This document shows positions 1-10,803 of a stretch of 64,000 bases of DNA, piece after piece (position 1 is the first letter of the stretch; each line of letters opens with the position of its first letter). The stretch covers positions 620,001-684,000 of the forward strand of contig NZ_CP076129.1 in NCBI RefSeq assembly GCF_018736065.1, in the 5' to 3' direction. Under the pieces are notes generated by a model that saw nothing but the letters and a program-made list of their open reading frames with translations, did no database searches and was not told the origin of the DNA. The translations under genes and the position numbers were made by a program. The stretch is from Flammeovirga kamogawensis (GTDB lineage: Bacteria; Bacteroidota; Bacteroidia; Cytophagales; Flammeovirgaceae).

Positions 1-3000
1 AAAATTCCCCTGTTGCTGTACCTGTTACTTGGTAAGCTTTTGTTGTATTCCCTTGCTCAAAAATTACATTATCTTTTACCGTAAAATCTCCAGTAATTGA
101 TATATCACTTTGTATTCTTTTCCAGCCTGAGCCACCTAAAATTAGATGATGATAAGTAGTTACATTTTGATTGAAAGCCCAACCGCCTCCATTATGAATA
201 AGTGTTCCGTTATCCCAATTAATAAGAATAGGATTGTTGCTTGTATTACTAGTTATATTTCCACCTAGAGTAATTTGAAAACCTGCAACATTTAAAGTTG
301 AGCTTAAACTACCCGTCCCAACTTTAAGTTCTCTAGAAATGGTGATATCACCCAATAATGTTTTCTCACCATTATTAACTACTAAGTTATAATAGTTTAA
401 TGCAGCAATATTCTGAGCTTTAGCAACCGATGAGTAATAACTAAAAGTACCTCCTGTAATTTGATATTGCGCAAAATTCTTAGGGTAGTTATCTGTATCT
501 CTAATTATCATTTGACCTCCCGTCATTGTAAAAATACCACTACCAACAAGTGTACTATTTTCTTCCAAGTAAACAGTTCCAATTCCATTAAGAATTGTCA
601 AATCTTGAAGAATAGAAATGTTTGCTCCATCTCTGATAAATTTATTCCCTGTTCCTTGAATAATTAAATTACCAAAGGTTAGATCTCCTCTTAAAGATTG
701 AGTTGCTCCATTTAATATTATAGTTCCAGTGGCATCCTGCGTAAAAGTTCCTCCCTCTCTATTGTCGAATTCACCTAACAAATAAATTAGGTTATTGTTT
801 GCTGTAAATGTCGAAGATGAGCTATTTAGTTTTATCGTATTATTTACAGTAATATTTCCTTCTAACGTTAATGTTGAACCGTCCTTAACTTGTAGATTAA
901 AGAATTCCCCTCCATAAATGGTTGCATTATCACTAACAACAGTTGCCTTTCTATAATTGAAATAACCTCCATTTTTATTCCATGAAGTATTAACTTCTAT
1001 ATTTTTATCTGAAACGTCATAGCTACCCGAAGACAATATAAAATTATCTACTTTAAGGGTATTTGATGAATGGAGCACTGTTGCCTCATTTACATCAATA
1101 ACTATTGTTGCATATTCTGAACTACCTGGAATAAAAGATTTAATAGAGGCATCATCTGCTATAAATTTAATAATTGATTGATTTTTAGTAAAAGCACCTT
1201 CATTTATCCAATCTCCATTAACAATTATCGAATCTTGAATAGAGCCATTATCACCACCTATTAAAGTTCCTCCACTATTAATATTTATACCATTATTAAC
1301 GGTAAATCTATCTGAAAGAGTTAAGGTAGCACTATTTTCTATTAACACTTTTCCTACTTCTACAGATGACGTTACAATCGGATAATTTGTAATTCCACTA
1401 CTTGGAATTTTCACATTATCTGTCGCTGTAGGAATAGTAGAAGTTGACCAGTTTGAGGCTAAATTCCAAGTAGTATTTGTTGCCCCTGTCCAAACAATAA
1501 AATTATTATCATCTGCCCATTCTATTTTATTGTAAACATCATTTTCTACTGTGGCATTAGAACCTGAAGCATTAAAAAATGTGATCACTCCACTCTTAGA
1601 ATCATTATTAGTAACTGCTACAGATGGCCCATTATTAAAAACAACATTTTTAATGGTTTGGGTTGATAAATTCACTCCATCTTCAATAGTTACTGATGCA
1701 TTACCATTTCCTCCTGCAAAAATACCATCAGATAAATTATAGGTTGTATTTAAACTAGCTCCTGACTTAAACTGAAGTCCATTTCCTCCTAAATCTGAAA
1801 GTTTATAATTAGTAGCTGATAATACCCCAGCTATTTGAATATCAAAATTATCATTTACCCCATTCCCTTCAATAATAGCATAACTATTTTCATCTCCTTC
1901 TAAAAGTAATGTAGCTCCATTTTCAACAATTAATGCTCCAGAAGTATTATTCGGTAATTGTAGAACACTACCAGCATCTAACTCTAAAGTTGCTGTAGAT
2001 GAAACGATAATTGACTTGTTCTCATTGGTTAATTCTATTAAATGTCCGTTGGCATCTAATGTTCCAGATTGTAGTGCTAAAGTTCCACTACTTGCTTCCA
2101 TTCTTAAATCGCCTTCTAAATTATATACAACACCTGCAGCAGGTGATATATTAATTTGAGTATTGTAATATTTAGAGGGCAAACCACTATTTTGAAAATC
2201 AATACCTGGTTTAAAAATGTAATTTCCTGCATTAGATGCATTTAATGTAAGCGAAGTAATATTTCTTATATCACCATTCACATCATAGTTTCCTCCAACA
2301 AAAAGATTTCTTTTTCTAGACTCTAACCTACCCGATTTAATTGAAAAATCATTCTCAATTTCAAAATTTTGAGAAGCATCATCAGTATTCGAAATAAATA
2401 ATGTATTGTCTTCACCCAAGTTTAATGTGAAGTTGTAAAATTTATCATTTGAATAAACAGTTGCATTATTTCCAGTAAAAATAACTGTACCATTTTCATG
2501 TATAAATGTTCCATCATTCCCATACCAATTCCCAGAAAGGCCAATAGTTTTATTATTTAATGATAAAGACGTAGAAGAATTTAAACGGAGATCTTTTACA
2601 ATAATATTATCATTAAGAGAAACGGATGTGCCTACTCCTTCTAAAGTTAAATTATTAAATGTTGATGCATCTACAGTTTGGGCAGTTCCTCCATTAAAAA
2701 ATACTGTGCCTCCACTTTTAAATTCACCATTATTATTAACCCAATTTCCACTAACGTAAAATAATTTATTACCTCCATCAACAGTTGCATTATTAATTAC
2801 AAAGTCATCTAAAAAGGTATATTTACTATTACCTGAAAATACTTTCAAACCTTCACCAGAAAATTCAACTTTTCCAAAAGCGCCATAATTAGCATTATCA
2901 ACTCTAATTTCTTGTCTCTGTGTACCTACAAAATAGAATATACCAGATTGTGTAACTGTACTTCCAGTTCCAGAATTAGTAAATCCACCTCCTAAAGTAA

Positions 3001-5362
3001 GGTTTTTCTCAAAGTCTACATTCCCTCTTCCTGAAGTTAAATTTATAAATCCATCAATAAATGTATCTTCTTTAAATACTGTTTTTCCTATTCCATTAAG
3101 AACTACATTATTAAATTTAGACGATGCATTTGTAGTGACAATCTGATCAGAAGAACCAACAAATTCCACATTTTCTTTTGTCTGTGTAAACGATGAATTC
3201 GTATCTTCTGTCCAATTTCCATAAACAAATAATTTGGCAAAAGCAGTAACACTTGCTCCAACAAGCGATAAATCGCCTTCAATATATAATTGCTTGATAA
3301 AATTAGTATTTTCTGCTCCACTAACTATCAAGTGATTGAATTTACTATTGTAAATATTTTGTTCAACAGTTCCATTTAAATTTACTGTAGAACCTGTATA
3401 ACCACTTTCAACATTATATCTCCAATCTCCACCCACAAAAAGTGTTTTATTTGTAATGTCTAAAGTATTCTCACCGCCAACTTTTACAAAATCACCTGTA
3501 ATATATGTAGTACCTTGAAATACCTTTTTCCCGTTGCCATTAAATTCAAGATTACTATAATTTATAGCGGGGATTTTCTGTGTAACTGCACCGTCAAAAG
3601 TAACGTAACTAGTAGCATTAAATAAACCTTTTGATAAATAGCTTGGGTTTGAAGAAGCTGTTCTTACCCTAGTAAAAGCATTTAATAATAGATTACTAGA
3701 AAGAGAAATATCTGTTGTTGCAAAATTTGCATTTAACATATTAGACGATGCTCCGTTTTGGTTTTCTATATTAATAGTTCCTACAGTAAGAGGGTTTAAA
3801 ATATTAACAGTTCTATTTTCTGTTAAAGCACCATTTGATTTAATATTTAAAGTACCTATTGTATAATATATACTTCCTTTTGCTTTGTTTATATATTGAT
3901 TTTTATTCTCATTTATTAATGTGATAGAGCCATTACTAGCAGAAAGTAAACCAGGTTCAGTAACATCTGTATCTTTTCTATTATTTAAACTTCCATGTAG
4001 TTCTATATCTTTCCCTGATGATAATTGTAAGTTAGCACCATCATAAATAGATAAATTTCCATTAATAATAATATCCCCATTTATGTATTTGTTTGATGGG
4101 TTTAGGAGTGTTAGGTTAACATAAGTAATATTAGATTTGACAGATTGATCGTTAATAGATTGATATACAAAAGTACTTTGATCTTTCAATTCAAAATTAT
4201 CAAAAACAGGAAAATTGTCACCTTCTACAATAACTTTTGAGTTACCGTGAACATATAAATCACCTCTTGAATTTAATAAACTATTAACTCTAGATAATAA
4301 AGTTTTCCCATTATTTATAAAGACATCGTTGTCGATGTAAACCTCATCTCCATTACTTTTATCATCTCCAATAGTTAGATTTCCATTAACTGCATATATA
4401 GAAACATCACCTAAATCAATATTTCCTGTAATTGTTTCGTCTATAGTGTGGTAATGATATATCGTTCCATTAATGTAGAGGTTAGAATTATCAAATTCTA
4501 TTGCATCATTATCAGTATCTGCTTTATCATCTGATATTTTAATAGAATTAATATGATGTGTTCCTTCATTAATTTCTACATCAGTATCAAGCTCATGAAG
4601 AACTTGTAATTCTCCATCAAGGTTTAAATCACCAGAAACTATTTTAGTACCATTATTAGTAAACCTAACATTACTAAATTTTACAAATTCATTTCCAATA
4701 AGTTTATTTATTGCTTCTGGTATTGTTACCAATTGATCATTACCATCAAAATTTATAAATACTCCTTTTTCTACACCAAAATAACTCTGATTATCTACTG
4801 AAAAATCTCCAGCAATTGCAATTTCATCTTTTGGCTCAAATGTGGTATTAACTACAGATAATTTATCTTCTATATCCAATCGAGAATTATTTACAATAAC
4901 TTTAGTTCTAGCTCCAGATTTATTTAAAATTAAAGAGTTTAAAAGAATAGTTTTTGAAGAACCATTACTATTTCTACCTTCTAAAATACTTGGCAAATTC
5001 CCTTCTAAATTTAAAGAAGACCCTATATTCCAGATGGCTGTACCATAATAATAATAATCACGGTGCAGTGTTATAGCCACATTTTCATTCACAATTAATG
5101 TACCTTCAACTTCTAATGAAGTCAGTAGAATATTGCTTGGAACAGTAACAGAGTTTTCCTTCTGTATAATATATGTATCTGTTGATAATATAGCTGTTGG
5201 AGTATTATTTGACAGATCTTCCCAGATTGTTAAATCTGTAAAACTGCCATCTGATTTAGAATAATAGGTATTTTGAGCAAAAACATTATGCTGAACCATA
5301 AATAGTAATAACAAAATACACAGTAATTCAAACCTATTTTTAATAGGTAAAAAGTTGTTCAT
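1..5362 (-). CDS. Giant secreted beta-repeat surface protein, 5' part (C-terminus outside window)
   Basis: The frame is open from an ATG at 5362 down to base 1, about 1,787 codons, with no stop seen where I translated it; the gene continues past the window edge. The N-terminus is a signal peptide (residues about 1-29, hydrophobic core then VFA-Q). The mature part is built of many degenerate repeats of the form 'GNWxNxxGxFxxxGTVxFxG...FNNLxLxG', rich in Asn, Gly, Thr and Ser, as expected for a long beta-helix or beta-solenoid. One segment near 1450-1500 reads WTGATNTTWNLASNW, a motif common in large Bacteroidota surface proteins. It is probably a T9SS-exported adhesin or surface layer protein, but the C-terminal sorting domain would lie outside the window, so secretion route is inferred. 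No catalytic motif was recognised. Confidence 0.8.
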   Translation of the reverse strand, partial: MNNFLPIKNRFELLCILLLLFMVQHNVFAQNTYYSKSDGSFTDLTIWEDLSNNTPTAILSTDTYIIQKENSVTVPSNILLTSLEVEGTLIVNENVAITLHRDYYYYGTAIWNIGSSLNLEGNLPSILEGRNSNGSSKTILLNSLILNKSGARTKVIVNNSRLDIEDKLSVVNTTFEPKDEIAIAGDFSVDNQSYFGVEKGVFINFDGNDQLVTIPEAINKLIGNEFVKFSNVRFTNNGTKIVSGDLNLDGELQVLHELDTDVEINEGTHHINSIKISDDKADTDNDAIEFDNSNLYINGTIYHYHTIDETITGNIDLGDVSIYAVNGNLTIGDDKSNGDEVYIDNDVFINNGKTLLSRVNSLLNSRGDLYVHGNSKVIVEGDNFPVFDNFELKDQSTFVYQSINDQSVKSNITYVNLTLLNPSNKYINGDIIINGNLSIYDGANLQLSSGKDIELHGSLNNRKDTDVTEPGLLSASNGSITLINENKNQYINKAKGSIYYTIGTLNIKSNGALTENRTVNILNPLTVGTINIENQNGASSNMLNANFATTDISLSSNLLLNAFTRVRTASSNPSYLSKGLFNATSYVTFDGAVTQKIPAINYSNLEFNGNGKKVFQGTTYITGDFVKVGGENTLDITNKTLFVGGDWRYNVESGYTGSTVNLNGTVEQNIYNSKFNHLIVSGAENTNFIKQLYIEGDLSLVGASVTAFAKLFVYGNWTEDTNSSFTQTKENVEFVGSSDQIVTTNASSKFNNVVLNGIGKTVFKEDTFIDGFINLTSGRGNVDFEKNLTLGGGFTNSGTGSTVTQSGIFYFVGTQRQEIRVDNANYGAFGKVEFSGEGLKVFSGNSKYTFLDDFVINNATVDGGNKLFYVSGNWVNNNGEFKSGGTVFFNGGTAQTVDASTFNNLTLEGVGTSVSLNDNIIVKDLRLNSSTSLSLNNKTIGLSGNWYGNDGTFIHENGTVIFTGNNATVYSNDKFYNFTLNLGEDNTLFISNTDDASQNFEIENDFSIKSGRLESRKRNLFVGGNYDVNGDIRNITSLTLNASNAGNYIFKPGIDFQNSGLPSKYYNTQINISPAAGVVYNLEGDLRMEASSGTLALQSGTLDANGHLIELTNENKSIIVSSTATLELDAGSVLQLPNNTSGALIVENGATLLLEGDENSYAIIEGNGVNDNFDIQIAGVLSATNYKLSDLGGNGLQFKSGASLNTTYNLSDGIFAGGNGNASVTIEDGVNLSTQTIKNVVFNNGPSVAVTNNDSKSGVITFFNASGSNATVENDVYNKIEWADDNNFIVWTGATNTTWNLASNWSTSTIPTATDNVKIPSSGITNYPIVTSSVEVGKVLIENSATLTLSDRFTVNNGININSGGTLIGGDNGSIQDSIIVNGDWINEGAFTKNQSIIKFIADDASIKSFIPGSSEYATIVIDVNEATVLHSSNTLKVDNFILSSGSYDVSDKNIEVNTSWNKNGGYFNYRKATVVSDNATIYGGEFFNLQVKDGSTLTLEGNITVNNTIKLNSSSSTFTANNNLIYLLGEFDNREGGTFTQDATGTIILNGATQSLRGDLTFGNLIIQGTGNKFIRDGANISILQDLTILNGIGTVYLEENSTLVGSGIFTMTGGQMIIRDTDNYPKNFAQYQITGGTFSYYSSVAKAQNIAALNYYNLVVNNGEKTLLGDITISRELKVGTGSLSSTLNVAGFQITLGGNITSNTSNNPILINWDNGTLIHNGGGWAFNQNVTTYHHLILGGSGWKRIQSDISITGDFTVKDNVIFEQGNTTKAYQVTGTATGEF

Positions 5363-5537
5363 AGTCGAAAGTTGTTAATTAATAGAAAACAGAATCTAAG
5401 AGTAAAGTATTTATTTAGTCATTTAAAAATACATTTACACGATACACAAAAATTTAGCATTCAAATTTATTAACATCAATTGAAAATCAAAAATTTAATA
5501 GAAATTTTCAAACATTGTACTTGATTTTTTCAATAAA

Positions 5538-5574
5538 AAAAGATCAGTTCTCTAAATTCAAGAACTGATCTTTT
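5538..5574. terminator. Bidirectional hairpin terminator
   Basis: A perfect 14-bp inverted repeat (5538-5551 with 5561-5574, 9-nt loop) has A-runs on the left and T-runs on the right. It lies upstream of the giant gene and downstream of the minus-strand genes at 5.6-6.9 kb, so it most likely ends their transcript before the giant gene promoter. Confidence 0.8.
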
Positions 5575-5649
5575 ACTATTTATTTACTTTAAGAGCTGAT
5601 AAAATTTGAATGTACAAAAACGCTTATGGCTTGTAGGTGTAAACCATAT

Positions 5650-5748
5650 TTATTTCGATTTTTTTGTATAGCTCCCTAAAAGGTACATAACGAAATGTAT
5701 ACTAATAATTATAAAAATAACATAAATGAGTAATTGTTGAGTTGTCAT
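5650..5748 (-). CDS. Possible 32-residue single-span membrane protein
   Basis: A short ORF begins MTTQQLLIYVIFIII and ends GSYTKKSK. It is almost entirely one hydrophobic helix (residues about 6-24) followed by a Lys-rich tail, the usual composition of a real small membrane protein with the positive end in the cytoplasm. It sits alone in the 572-bp gap between the giant surface gene and the T9SS lipoprotein gene, just upstream (in its own direction) of the terminator at 5538-5574. I do not recognise a family. The rest of the gap holds promoter-length AT-rich DNA with nothing else I can name. Confidence 0.4.
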   Translation of the reverse strand: MTTQQLLIYVIFIIISIHFVMYLLGSYTKKSK

Positions 5749-5934
5749 AAAAAAGGATTTTTTAATCACACGATAATAGTTTTCTTACACTACAAATGTA
5801 TCAATATCAGCATTTATAGATTGACATTAATCAATTGTTTATTGACATAATTCATACAAAACCTATATAACACACTCATTATGAGAGTTAATTTAGAAAT
5901 AAATTACTACAGTAAAATAGCCATAGCTAACCAA

Positions 5935-6882
5935 TTAATTCACTATCAACTTTTCTACAATTTTTGTTTTACCACTTTTCACTTCAATAAAAAGCATTCC
6001 TTTTCCAAAAATCATTGGTACTTTTGCATGATTTAAATCTGAAGTAAACTCAGTGTATGTCCTACCTGAAGCATCATAAATCCTTACATCCATTTCATTA
6101 AAACTAGATAATATATTTAGATCTTCTCCAAATTTTATAGGATTTGGATAAATTGTAAGCGTCCTCTCTGAATTATCTAAATGTACTGCATTAGGACCAT
6201 ATTTGAATCCTTTTCCGTCAAAGTCCACTTGTATAAGTCTATAATAAACAATTGTTGCTTTGGGTAATGCAGTATCATTAAATGAATACTCTAATTTAAC
6301 ATTAGAATTCCCAGCTGCTTTTATTGTTCCTATGTTTGCCCAATTTCGATTATCAGTAGAGCGTTCTACATCAAACCTATCAGCATTAATTTCTGATGCT
6401 GTTCCCCACTCCAATAATACATTATTTTTGGGCGCCGAAATTGTTGAATTAAAATAAATCATTTCAACAGGTAAGTCATCGCCATAACATCCGTCTATTG
6501 TAGTTGACTCACTAGTACCATCTTTTATAATTGTAAAATTCACCTCACCAACAGTACAAATTGCTCCTTGATTATCACTTCCATTTTTATGAACAATCAA
6601 AGTATCATAAACCTCAATTTCTTGTTCGAAATATAATTCTGATTGATTCTTTAGTAGTATCTCACAACTATTTAACTGAACGTTATTAAAGGTGAGTACT
6701 GCCTTATTACTAACGTTAAAGACAGTATTGTCAAATAAAGTATCCTTAAAAATAATTTCTCCATCAATTTCAATATTATTATTGCCATTAGCGGTTTCAA
6801 AATCTCCAACCCCTTCAAAATCATTAGAGGTACAAGACATAAATACGACAAACAGAAGAGATAATAAATATAGATTTTTCAT
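5935..6882 (-). CDS. Lipoprotein-type signal plus T9SS sorting domain, unknown function
   Basis: A 315-residue protein. The N-terminus has a hydrophobic segment ending in a lipobox-like FMSC followed by TSN, as in Bacteroidota lipoproteins. Residues about 35-130 are a short beta-rich region; about 140-235 resemble a fibronectin-type sandwich (WGTASEINADRFDVERSTD, then VYYRLIQVDFDG), a segment very common just before T9SS tails. The last 75 residues are a type A sorting domain (IYPNP, then KTKIVEKLIVN). Having both a lipid-anchor signal and a T9SS tail is uncommon. No enzyme motif was seen. It is probably an exposed surface protein; partner unknown. Confidence 0.8.
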   Translation of the reverse strand: MKNLYLLSLLFVVFMSCTSNDFEGVGDFETANGNNNIEIDGEIIFKDTLFDNTVFNVSNKAVLTFNNVQLNSCEILLKNQSELYFEQEIEVYDTLIVHKNGSDNQGAICTVGEVNFTIIKDGTSESTTIDGCYGDDLPVEMIYFNSTISAPKNNVLLEWGTASEINADRFDVERSTDNRNWANIGTIKAAGNSNVKLEYSFNDTALPKATIVYYRLIQVDFDGKGFKYGPNAVHLDNSERTLTIYPNPIKFGEDLNILSSFNEMDVRIYDASGRTYTEFTSDLNHAKVPMIFGKGMLFIEVKSGKTKIVEKLIVN

Positions 6883-7053
6883 AGTTTATAAATATGTAAC
6901 ATTGTTGCAAATAGAGTTACTTATAACGATAGTAAACAGTTTTAGTTACTATTTTCTCAAAATAGTTCACACTATTAACCTCTATTACATTAATTAAACG
7001 TTTGTCGTAATAGGAAGATTACCTCAAAAGGATAATACACTTACAATAAAGGA

Positions 7054-10000
7054 TCAATTAATTACTATTTTTTTGTAAAGCTTTTTGTTTGCAGTAATAG
7101 ATAATTGCATAATGTATATCCCTGCTTTTAAATGTTGAATATCTATAATTAATTGATTACTCTTCTTGATGAAATTAACATCTAAATAATTTCCTGTTAG
7201 CGTATACAAACCTACATTAGATACAGAAAGTATAACAGGAGATTCTACATTTATAATATCAATACTTGGTATTGGGTATACTTTTACATTTTGTGCAAGT
7301 AATTGACTATTGATTGAAGTTAAAAGTGATTCATCTGAAATTATAATTCGCCCTTCAGCTGAATTACATGCTGTATTATTTGTACTTATTACTTTATACT
7401 CCCCTAAATTAGAAGGGTAAATGAATGTATCCAATTGAGCTATTAATTCATTATTATAATACCAAGAGTAATATTTTGTGGTATCAATATTAACAATTTC
7501 TATCCTGTCATTTCTAAATGCTAATTGCGGGATAACTATTGTATCGGATTGAGTAATAATAACTGTATCTGAGCGATAAATACAACCATTGTTTGTGGTA
7601 ACTTGCAAATGATAATTGCCGATTTCATGTAATGATATATCCTTTGTTGTAGTACTTAAAAGTTCATCATTATTATACCAATTATAAACAATATCATTCC
7701 CGTTTACTCTACTATTAACGGTAATCAACAGCTCTTCTTCCGCACAAAAAGTAGTTCTCCTATCTGTTTCTAAAACAATATCATGCATATTATCACACCC
7801 TACTCCTATGTTAATGATTGCTACTTCTATTGTTAGAGAAGTCCAATTACTATGAGAAGCAATACATATATATTTACCTCCATCTGAAGCTGAAGCATTC
7901 TGAATTGACAAATTGCTCCCAATTAGCACATTATCTTTATACCAGTTATAACTAACTCCATCTATTTTATTTTGTATTTCATATAAATAAGAACTCTCTA
8001 ATTCTAATTGTACGACATCAAAATCTATATCAAACTTTTGGTTTGAATAGCTTATATTTTGGACTTGAACACTTTCTAAGTCATTAAAGAACAACCTATT
8101 ATTTGTTAAATCAACTTGAGTTATTGAAGTTGGTAACTGAATAGTCTCCAACAAATTATCACTTAAATTTATATCAACTATTGATGTACTTAAAACGTAA
8201 TTCCATTCCGTAAATTCATTATGACTAAGATTAAGGTATTCAAGTTCATTTTTATTTTGTAAACTCGATCCCATATCAGCTAATTGATTAAAAGAAAGAT
8301 CCAATTTTTTAAGATGAGGAACATTATTTAGATGATTATCGATTGCATTGATCTGATTATTCTGTGCAAATAAATGGTACAATGTAGTCATGCCATTAAC
8401 ATTTGGTACTGTTGTCAACTTATTATGATGCACCCAAAATGTACGTAAAGCAGGCAGGTTATTTATTCCTTCTATATCTTCATCTTCTAATAAATTAAAA
8501 GATAAATCTAATAGCCATAAATTAGGAAGATGCCACAAACTATCTGATATGGAGGTTAAGTGGGTATTATAAATTTTTAAAACTTCTAGGTCTTTAAATG
8601 CTCCTATTTGATGTGGCAAAGTAGTTAATTCACCCAATCCATATAATAACAGTCCTATAATTTCGCCATCTGTATTAGTATAAAAATAATCCCAATTTCT
8701 AACAGGTTCTAAAACATTTACAGGAATATTCATTTCTCGGTATAATGATAAAAGAGATAATGAATCTTCTGAAGAAATAATTGTACTAGGTGTAGGGTTA
8801 ATTGGAGAATCTGAAACTTTAATAATAAGATCGTCAGCAGTTTCGCATGAATTATGATCAATTAAAACAGCTTTTAATCTATAAACCCCTACACCTTTTG
8901 ATACTGCACTAAAGTCATATGTTGAGGTACCAACTAAAACATCATCTAAATAATAATTTATAATAGGCTTAGTTAAACCAACATTCGCTGTAATTCTAAA
9001 ATCTGGAGCATCAGTTTGCAAAAATAAAGTATCATGAGGTACAGAAAGATTTAAACGAAATGGTTTGTAAACAGTAACTTTTTGAGCGATTGAATCTCTT
9101 ATTATATGATCTGAATCTGTAAAATACGACTTTATTAATGTTGTTACTTCTCCTCCTTCTATAGTTTCTGCGTCAATAACACGTGTTGGATCAAATTGTT
9201 GTGTTGAATGAACCACACCTTTTCCAGAAAAATGCGACAATGTAAGCCCTGAAAATCCACTTAATTGCCCTGCTAATTGAAGGTTTACAGGTAAATCAAA
9301 TTGACAGTAATTAGTATTTAATTGAAGTGCAGTTTGTTCATTATTTACATACAGTGTTTTAGTATAATTCCCTTCACAATGTTCATCATATATTCTGTAA
9401 TGTATAATATGCTGGCCAACTCCTGCTTGATTTGGAAAAAACTGATTAGAAACCACTCCATTACCATTTATCTCGATAGTCACTTCTTCACTTGCTACTG
9501 AAGTTGATAAATTAATCCCTTGTGTTGCATTTACATCATAAGTAGAGTCTATAGGATAAAGCGTTACTATCTGACTATCTACATCAAACACCTCAATTTC
9601 TATACTATTACTTATGTCCGTATCTTCAAAATAAGTATAAACTCTCCTATACCTATAACTACCAGATGTTGGTACTGCCTCTATATATAAATTATGTGTC
9701 GAACTATTTGGAATTTCATTCCAGGGTCCATCATCATAAGAGACCTCCCAATGTATTAGCATCCCATCTGTGGTTGGTGTATCAGCAGAAGTTAAAGGAG
9801 AAATAACAAGTGAGCTTCCATCAATGTCAACTGATGAAGTAGCCCCTATAATTGTTGTATTTATTAATAAATTACAAAAATAATCTTGATCAGGTGAAAT
9901 GATTGTATTTGATGAGCCATTATTAACGTGATAATTGACGCTTGAATTATTTGTAGTTGTAGAGACTGTAGTAGAATTACCTGCTTGATCTTGTATTGTT

Positions 10001-10602
10001 ACTAAAAACGGAAGTGGATCAAAATAATTTGGGTCTATAGTTGAGAATTTTTTACGAAGTGTTATAGAATTTTGATTAATAATTTTTGTATCAAATTCAG
10101 TTGAATGAATAGAACCACTTACAAAGGTTACAGGCTCATTGGCTAAAACTCTTAAATAAACAGAATCTCCAGGTTCAATTTGATTCCCATATTCATCATT
10201 GTCTGACCAAATTTCTACTTGATTAAGCACTGGAGGAGCATTATCGTATATATAATTTTGAGAAGCAGTTAATGTAGGTGTTACTTCTGTAGTTTTTAAT
10301 TTTAAAATAGCGTTATTTGGTAAATCAAAGCCTGAAAAATCTACTGTTATTCTATATTGATTACCTTCGGAAATAGTATTTACATTTATGGGTATATCTG
10401 TTTGACTTTCTGATATGAACACTCTAAAATGAGTTGCATTAGGATTTAAATTTTCACCATTTAAATCCCAAGACAAAACTGTGTTATTAGTATTCTCATT
10501 CAGATTATGACCAAAAGATAGAATACGTTGTGCTAAACAATTGATTGATAAACAACAATAAGTAGTAATAATGAATAACAACTGAAATGTCATCCTTTTC
10601 AT
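7054..10602 (-). CDS. Secreted leucine-rich-repeat / Ig-like surface protein with T9SS tail
   Basis: A 1,182-residue protein with a signal peptide (residues 1-25, ending CLAQ). The first 600 residues are beta-sandwich-like segments, including one PKD/Ig-like block. Residues about 655-850 are leucine-rich repeats of the bacterial type (LPNLWLLDLSFNLLEDEDI, LKKLDLSFNQLADMG, LEYLNLSHNEF). They are followed by Ig-like domains with the SDGGKYICIAS pattern (about 895-955) and two further SYYW-type sandwiches. The last 80 residues are a T9SS type A sorting domain (VYPIPS, ending KKLYKKIVIN). LRR proteins of this kind bind ligands or mediate adhesion; no catalytic site was seen. It is divergent from nrfH across a 272-bp gap. 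Confidence 0.88.
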   Translation of the reverse strand: MKRMTFQLLFIITTYCCLSINCLAQRILSFGHNLNENTNNTVLSWDLNGENLNPNATHFRVFISESQTDIPINVNTISEGNQYRITVDFSGFDLPNNAILKLKTTEVTPTLTASQNYIYDNAPPVLNQVEIWSDNDEYGNQIEPGDSVYLRVLANEPVTFVSGSIHSTEFDTKIINQNSITLRKKFSTIDPNYFDPLPFLVTIQDQAGNSTTVSTTTNNSSVNYHVNNGSSNTIISPDQDYFCNLLINTTIIGATSSVDIDGSSLVISPLTSADTPTTDGMLIHWEVSYDDGPWNEIPNSSTHNLYIEAVPTSGSYRYRRVYTYFEDTDISNSIEIEVFDVDSQIVTLYPIDSTYDVNATQGINLSTSVASEEVTIEINGNGVVSNQFFPNQAGVGQHIIHYRIYDEHCEGNYTKTLYVNNEQTALQLNTNYCQFDLPVNLQLAGQLSGFSGLTLSHFSGKGVVHSTQQFDPTRVIDAETIEGGEVTTLIKSYFTDSDHIIRDSIAQKVTVYKPFRLNLSVPHDTLFLQTDAPDFRITANVGLTKPIINYYLDDVLVGTSTYDFSAVSKGVGVYRLKAVLIDHNSCETADDLIIKVSDSPINPTPSTIISSEDSLSLLSLYREMNIPVNVLEPVRNWDYFYTNTDGEIIGLLLYGLGELTTLPHQIGAFKDLEVLKIYNTHLTSISDSLWHLPNLWLLDLSFNLLEDEDIEGINNLPALRTFWVHHNKLTTVPNVNGMTTLYHLFAQNNQINAIDNHLNNVPHLKKLDLSFNQLADMGSSLQNKNELEYLNLSHNEFTEWNYVLSTSIVDINLSDNLLETIQLPTSITQVDLTNNRLFFNDLESVQVQNISYSNQKFDIDFDVVQLELESSYLYEIQNKIDGVSYNWYKDNVLIGSNLSIQNASASDGGKYICIASHSNWTSLTIEVAIINIGVGCDNMHDIVLETDRRTTFCAEEELLITVNSRVNGNDIVYNWYNNDELLSTTTKDISLHEIGNYHLQVTTNNGCIYRSDTVIITQSDTIVIPQLAFRNDRIEIVNIDTTKYYSWYYNNELIAQLDTFIYPSNLGEYKVISTNNTACNSAEGRIIISDESLLTSINSQLLAQNVKVYPIPSIDIINVESPVILSVSNVGLYTLTGNYLDVNFIKKSNQLIIDIQHLKAGIYIMQLSITANKKLYKKIVIN

Positions 10603-10803
10603 AGTAGTTTTTAAATTAGGTAGTAATTAGGTTATGGGTTCATATAAGATAAATTATTCTACTTTACTTCTTTCATAAATAGCGATGTTAACACCGAAAT
10701 CAAAGAATTTCACTAATTAATCTACAAATAATGCAACCCCTTTCTTTAGAAGAATTCTAAACTAGAAAAGATGACAAAAACTCTGTTTTGGAAGTGTTAA
10801 ATA

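Noticed and set aside
461-5048. Short plus-strand and off-frame ORFs within the giant gene
   Set aside because: They are shadows of the long minus-strand frame, with no signal peptide, spacing or composition of their own.
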